A stretch of 64,000 nt of DNA from Armatimonadota bacterium (GTDB lineage Bacteria > Armatimonadota > UBA5829): the NCBI GenBank assembly GCA_023474015.1, contig JAMCYN010000092.1, forward strand, positions 1 to 64,000, read 5' to 3'. The position numbers were made by a program, and so were the translations under genes. How positions within the stretch are numbered: position 1 is the first letter of the stretch; each line of letters opens with the position of its first letter. The notes below the pieces were generated by a model. The model was not told the origin of the DNA, ran no database searches, and saw only the letters and a list, made by a program, of their open reading frames with translations. This document shows positions 60,458-64,000 of this stretch, piece after piece.

Positions 60458-61459
60458 ATGAGGTTTCCCATAGGTCTATCGACATCTTTGGCGGCGTATA
60501 TCGTGAGGAAGCGGCTATCGGGCGAGCGGTTTGTGCCCTTGGTGTTGATGCTGGAGCCGCTGTTCGCGTGTAACCTCAAGTGCGCGACCTGTGGCCGCAT
60601 TCGCGAATACAAGGACCATGTATCGGAGATGATGAGCCTCGATGAGTGCGTTGAGGCTGTCAGGGAATGCGGGGCGCCGGTGGTGTCGATATGTGGTGGC
60701 GAGCCGCTAATATATCCGCACATCGCCGAGCTGGTGGACGTTCTGACGCACATGAGAAAATACGTCTACCTCTGCACCAACGGCGTGCTGCTTGCCGAAG
60801 CCGTCGGCAAGCTCAAACCCTCCCGCCACCTGCTGCTCAATGTCCACATCGACGGCCCCCCCGAGGTCCACGACTTCGTGGTATCCAAGAACGGGGCCTA
60901 CGAGTCCGCGATCAAGGGCATCATGCTGGCCGCGCGGACGGGCTTTCAGGTGACTGTAAACACCACCGTCTGCAAGCAAACGGACATGCACCAGATCGAC
61001 GTTCTGATGGACAAGCTGAGCCAGATGGGAGTGCAATGCTTCATGCTCTCGCCTGCCTATTCGTACGAATCGGTGGAATCCAGGGACTGCTTCATGAGCA
61101 GGGCGGATATACACGAAAAATTCCGAGACATCGACCGAATCGCCGCACGCCACCGGCTCGCCGACTCCCCCATCTACCTCGAATATCTCAAGGGCGAGCG
61201 CGAACTGCAATGCACCGCCTGGGGCAACCCTACCAGAAACCCCATGGGCTGGAGGTCGCCGTGCTACCTGATAGCCGACCGCCACTTCGCCGGCTACAGC
61301 GAGCTTATTGCCAAGACTAACTGGGAGTCCTACGGCATCGACAAGGACCCGCGATGCCGGGATTGCATGGTCCACTGCGGCTTCGAGCCGACCGCCGCCC
61401 TCATGGTGAACAAGCAGCAAGGTGACCTGTGGAAGATGTTCAGGTGGCAATTCGGCTAA
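60458..61459 (+). CDS. hpnH: Adenosyl-hopene transferase HpnH (radical SAM)
   Basis: Joins an adenosyl group to hopene, the first step to side-chain-extended hopanoids. 333 residues. EPLFACNLKCATCGRI has the CxxxCxxC cluster Cys38, Cys42, Cys45; SICGGEPLIYPHIAELVDVL is the GGE SAM motif; LNVHIDGPPEVHDFVV is typical. C-terminal RCRDCMVHCGFEPTAAL has extra Cys as in the family. Directly follows shc across a family A repeat. No clear SD in the last 12 bases. Confidence 0.95.
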   Translation: MRFPIGLSTSLAAYIVRKRLSGERFVPLVLMLEPLFACNLKCATCGRIREYKDHVSEMMSLDECVEAVRECGAPVVSICGGEPLIYPHIAELVDVLTHMRKYVYLCTNGVLLAEAVGKLKPSRHLLLNVHIDGPPEVHDFVVSKNGAYESAIKGIMLAARTGFQVTVNTTVCKQTDMHQIDVLMDKLSQMGVQCFMLSPAYSYESVESRDCFMSRADIHEKFRDIDRIAARHRLADSPIYLEYLKGERELQCTAWGNPTRNPMGWRSPCYLIADRHFAGYSELIAKTNWESYGIDKDPRCRDCMVHCGFEPTAALMVNKQQGDLWKMFRWQFG

Positions 61460-61469
61460 CTCACAACTA

Positions 61470-62459
61470 ATGAAAAGAGTATTCGTAACCGGCGGAACCG
61501 GGTTTGTGGGAGCGCATGTGGTGCGGAAGCTGATCGAGCGCGGCGACCGGGTGACGGCGCTCGTCCGCCTGAGCAGCAACACCTCGCTCATCCAAGACCT
61601 GCCCGTTAAGTATGTAGTCGGCAACGTCACAAACATGGACTCTTTCCTGCCGGCGCTCGAAGGTGTCGATGAGCTGTACCATGTGGCAGCGGACTATCGC
61701 CTCTGGGCGCGGGACCCGGGAGAGATCCACTTCAACAACGTTTCCGGAACCTTGCACGTCCTCGACGCCGCGCTCAGGCAACACGTTCCGAAGGTCGTCT
61801 ACACCAGCACCGTCGGCTGCCTGGGCATCCCCAGGGACGGCTCCTCCGGCGATGAAGACACGCCCGTGACCCGGCGGGAGTTGGTCGGGCATTACAAGAA
61901 ATCGAAGTACGACGCGGAGCGAGTCGCGCTCGATTATGCCCGCAGGGGACTGAACGTGGTGATTGTCAACCCCAGCACCCCCGTGGGCCCTGGAGACATC
62001 AAGCCCACCCCGACCGGCAAGATCGTGCTCGATTTTCTAAATGGGAAGATGACAGGGTATGTCGATACCGGGCTGAACCTGATCGCGGTCGAGGATGTCG
62101 CCGAGGGTCACCTGCTGGCCGCCGAGAAGGGCAAAGTGGGGGAACGCTACGTCCTGGGCAACCGCAACGTCACGTTGAAAGAAATCCTCGATATACTCGC
62201 CTCTATCACATCGCGCAACCCGCCCACTTTGCGGGTTCCTCGATGGGCCGCCCTCGCAGCGGCGATAGTCGATACGGCCGCCGCCAGGCTATCCGACAGA
62301 GAACCCAACATACCGATCGAGGGCGTGCTGATGTCGAGAAAGAAAATGTTCTTCTCCGCCGAGAAGGCCGCGCGTGAACTGAATCTGCCACAGAGTTCGA
62401 TTGAAGACGCGCTGGCAAGGTCAGTAAGGTGGTTCCAAAACAATGGCTATGTGAGGTAA
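61470..62459 (+). CDS. hpnA: Hopanoid-associated NAD-dependent epimerase/dehydratase HpnA
   Basis: 329 residues from ATG 61470. RVFVTGGTGFVGAHVVRKLI is the extended-SDR nucleotide loop; YTSTVGCLG and HYKKSKYDAERVAL give the Ser/Thr and YxxxK active site (with Tyr shifted into KKSKYDAE). VNPSTPVGPGDIKPTPTGKI is the characteristic HpnA sequence. Predicted to modify a sugar of hopanoid head groups; the reaction is not established. Third gene of the hopanoid operon. Other hpn genes and squalene synthesis genes (hpnCDE) are not in the window. Confidence 0.93.
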   Translation: MKRVFVTGGTGFVGAHVVRKLIERGDRVTALVRLSSNTSLIQDLPVKYVVGNVTNMDSFLPALEGVDELYHVAADYRLWARDPGEIHFNNVSGTLHVLDAALRQHVPKVVYTSTVGCLGIPRDGSSGDEDTPVTRRELVGHYKKSKYDAERVALDYARRGLNVVIVNPSTPVGPGDIKPTPTGKIVLDFLNGKMTGYVDTGLNLIAVEDVAEGHLLAAEKGKVGERYVLGNRNVTLKEILDILASITSRNPPTLRVPRWAALAAAIVDTAAARLSDREPNIPIEGVLMSRKKMFFSAEKAARELNLPQSSIEDALARSVRWFQNNGYVR

Positions 62460-62466
62460 TCGGATA

Positions 62467-62769
62467 CTAGAATCCCAGGTTGATTATCACAAACAGCACC
62501 AGGTAAACGCCGACATACGCCACAATCGTCGCGCGGAGCATTATGCGAACGAATCTCGGACGATACTGCTTGCACCACTCGAATATGAATATCGGCAGGA
62601 AAACCAGGGCCACCTTCATCATTATGAACGTGCCCACGCCGAACTTCAAGTAAAACGCCATCAGCGAGTTGCCTTCATAGGCGTGCTTGCCCCTGAGCAG
62701 CAACAGCGTGCTGATCAAATCAATCGCACATAGCGCGGTCAACACCAGGCTTTCCTTCGTAAGCGTCAT
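62467..62769 (-). CDS. Small DUF5658-like membrane protein
   Basis: 100 residues with three hydrophobic segments (VLTALCAIDLISTLLLL; FIMMKVALVFLPIFIF; TIVAYVGVYLVLFVII). The DLISTLLLLRGKHAYEGNSL and the second-helix Lys (MMKVAL) fit the DUF5658 family, whose function is unknown. It converges on hpnA seven bases away. A 31-codon ORF overlaps its ATG upstream. Confidence 0.8.
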   Translation of the reverse strand: MTLTKESLVLTALCAIDLISTLLLLRGKHAYEGNSLMAFYLKFGVGTFIMMKVALVFLPIFIFEWCKQYRPRFVRIMLRATIVAYVGVYLVLFVIINLGF

Positions 62770-62861
62770 CTCAGTCCTCGGATATCTCCATAATCCTTAT
62801 TCCCGCTTTTTTCACGAAATTTCCAACCTACATTGTGCATAGGCGTCAAAAGGCGATTCAT
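62766..62861 (-). CDS. Candidate 31-residue peptide coupled to the DUF5658-like gene
   Basis: ATG at 62861 with GGAGGTG nine bases upstream; the peptide is MNRLLTPMHNVGWKFREKSG followed by NKDYGDIRGLR. Its TGA overlaps the next ATG as ATGA, the usual sign of translational coupling. An in-frame GTG four codons earlier is another possible start. It is basic and has no membrane segment. It could be a leader peptide or a small protein; evidence is context only. Confidence 0.45.
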   Translation of the reverse strand: MNRLLTPMHNVGWKFREKSGNKDYGDIRGLR

Positions 62862-62962
62862 ACTTGCATTCACCTCCACCTTCTTGTTTAGTTTCCCGAC
62901 GCTTGTAGCAATAAACTCAATGAGGATGCGGCGGTTATGAAGTATTATTGAGGTGGGTCACA

Positions 62963-63235
62963 ATGATCGGAAGGCGCGGAAGAAACAGGAGAATCTTGTT
63001 GGTAACGATAGGGATATTGGCCCTTTGCGTGGTCTACGTTGCGATAGCGCAATCTTATTGGGAGACCAAGGCCAAGGTAGACGCGAATCAGTTCCTCAGC
63101 CCCTGGGACATGTCATACGCTCCACGGGAGACCAGGCAACCGTCCGCGTCAGGACCTGTGAAGCAAACTCGCTACGTCCAGCACGACATCACAATGCGGG
63201 TAGCAACGGCGGACATGCGTTCTGCGTCCAGGTAG
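62963..63235 (+). CDS. Small membrane-anchored protein of unknown function
   Basis: 90 residues from ATG 62963 with GAGGTG seven bases upstream. The basic start MIGRRGRNRRILLVTIGILA leads into one membrane helix (about residues 11-29), followed by a polar exported tail with no Cys. No known family. A -10-like TATTAT lies at 62943-62948 but overlaps the SD region and is doubtful. The gap 62862-62962 shows nothing else. Confidence 0.6.
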   Translation: MIGRRGRNRRILLVTIGILALCVVYVAIAQSYWETKAKVDANQFLSPWDMSYAPRETRQPSASGPVKQTRYVQHDITMRVATADMRSASR

Positions 63236-63265
63236 CTACTGGTGAGACATAAGGAGCTATCACTA

Positions 63266-64000
63266 TCACTTCGGCGGGGGGTTGTAGAACGGATTATCCC
63301 ATTTCCCCGTGTTGTCGATAAATTTCTGGCGCTCCACAGGCGTGACCGTCTGGACGTGCTGATCGAGGAAAAGCACGTTCATACACCTGACTTCCTGCGG
63401 CGAAACTCTCGTGGGCGGGTTGAAGTAGTCGTTCCTGTCTCGTTGCACGCGCCGCCCAGTGTGGAAGTCGGGCCAGTAATCCGCCAGCAGAATATCCTGC
63501 TTGTGGTTGCGCCACATTAGAGGCTTACGCGGCACAACGTCTTCCTTCACATAGGGATCATCCTCCTTACCCTCTATGGTACTCACCATATAGGCAGTCG
63601 GACCGGGATACAGATAGCTTGAACCGCAGAAGAACCAGAAAGGCATGTCCAACTCGCTCATTCCCCGATATACGTCGCCTGGGCATACCCAGAGGCGTTT
63701 CGGCTGCTGGCGAGCCTTATCTAAGTCGTCGCTCGTCGTGTGAATCTCGTTGAGGAGATCGGATTTTGATGCGGCAATGTAGTCCGGCACAAGCGGCAGT
63801 GGACAAAGCATCCACTTGTTCTTATATAGAGAAGGCGGACATGGCAGGCCGTAGCCATTGTTGTCGTCCATATATCGGGTGATTGCTGCGCCGAGCTGTT
63901 TGAGATCAACAATGCAGACGCGCATCCTGGCCGCTTCCTTGGCCTGAAGTATCACGGGCGCAAGCATAGCCGCCAAGATGGCAATAACAGCTATCACCAC
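63266..64000 (-). CDS. H-X9-DG-type pseudopilin, N-terminus cut by window edge
   Basis: At least 244 residues; the frame is open at the window edge and the first visible residues (VIAVIAILAAMLAPVILQAK) are the middle of a prepilin helix, so the G/FTLxE site lies beyond 64000. EAARMRVCIVDLKQLGAAIT is the usual DUF1559-like continuation; VLFLDQHVQTVTPVERQKFI near the end corresponds to the H-X9-DG tail. A third pseudopilin lineage outside the pil operon. Confidence 0.85.
   Translation of the reverse strand: MVIAVIAILAAMLAPVILQAKEAARMRVCIVDLKQLGAAITRYMDDNNGYGLPCPPSLYKNKWMLCPLPLVPDYIAASKSDLLNEIHTTSDDLDKARQQPKRLWVCPGDVYRGMSELDMPFWFFCGSSYLYPGPTAYMVSTIEGKEDDPYVKEDVVPRKPLMWRNHKQDILLADYWPDFHTGRRVQRDRNDYFNPPTRVSPQEVRCMNVLFLDQHVQTVTPVERQKFIDNTGKWDNPFYNPPPK

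Noticed and set aside
1..64000. tRNA, rRNA, riboswitch or transposase genes
   Set aside because: I saw no cloverleaf with a GGTTCGAATCC-type T arm, no rRNA-like stretch, no recognisable riboswitch core and no transposase. A covariance search could still find small RNAs.

Overview
The window is a 64 kb stretch of a moderately GC-rich bacterial chromosome with no rRNA, tRNA, phage or transposase gene that I can see. Several features fit an Armatimonadota-like or related deep-branching diderm: class III prepilin and H-X9-DG-type pseudopilin genes, hopanoid genes (shc-hpnH-hpnA), a PEP-CTERM-like protein, a DUF4159/PQQ-type secreted protein, the alaS-ruvX-mltG-yqeG-aroE order, and an actinobacterial/firmicute-like nadK-recN-steA-mctB order. 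The phylum is inference; no marker here settles it.

Layout. (1) Positions 1-23283, minus strand, are one long co-directional run read from right to left: alaS, a large membrane protein, ruvX, mltG, yqeG, aroE, then the type IV pilus/type II secretion core (pilB, pilT, pilC, pilD), a GspG-like pseudopilin, three unusually large minor pseudopilin-like proteins and a partial DUF4159-like/PQQ-propeller protein cut by the window edge. (2) 23683-28247 hold a GNAT acetyltransferase, a PfkB kinase and a membrane protein (minus; the last probably leaderless), then a plus-strand operon of a zinc-ribbon protein and mraZ behind a strong promoter with MraZ-box-like repeats, then a convergent dedA. (3) 28445-37308 hold two secreted proteins, a sugar isomerase/oxidoreductase pair, ppdK and a FucI-like isomerase. 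(4) 37401-40227 is a lower-GC three-gene cassette: a small unknown protein, a winged-helix-like protein and a C-terminal nitrilase fusion. It looks foreign and is the best candidate for an undescribed system. (5) 40426-51768 hold an M43-like metalloprotease, a zinc ribbon, a TPR protein, nadK, a DUF2007-like protein, recN, steA, mctB, a GT2 glycosyltransferase, a rhomboid-like protein and a MraY-like enzyme, which together read as an envelope/cell-division and DNA-repair block. (6) 51771-54443 encode a four-subunit 2-oxoacid:ferredoxin oxidoreductase. (7) 54452-64000 hold a Kef-type antiporter with two RCK domains, a 59-residue coiled-coil protein, a solitary pseudopilin, the hopanoid operon, small membrane or secreted proteins and a partial pseudopilin.

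The most unusual global feature is the density of short, mostly palindromic intergenic repeats of at least eight families. Several run into genes: they supply the C-terminal tails of AroE, MltG, RuvX, the KorB-like subunit and squalene-hopene cyclase, an in-frame insert inside squalene-hopene cyclase, and the N-terminal parts of at least two secreted or membrane proteins. This resembles in principle the Rickettsia palindromic elements that insert into ORFs.

TTG starts with good or coupled initiation contexts are common here (pilT, mraZ, dedA, steA, mctB, the GT2 gene, the ferredoxin).
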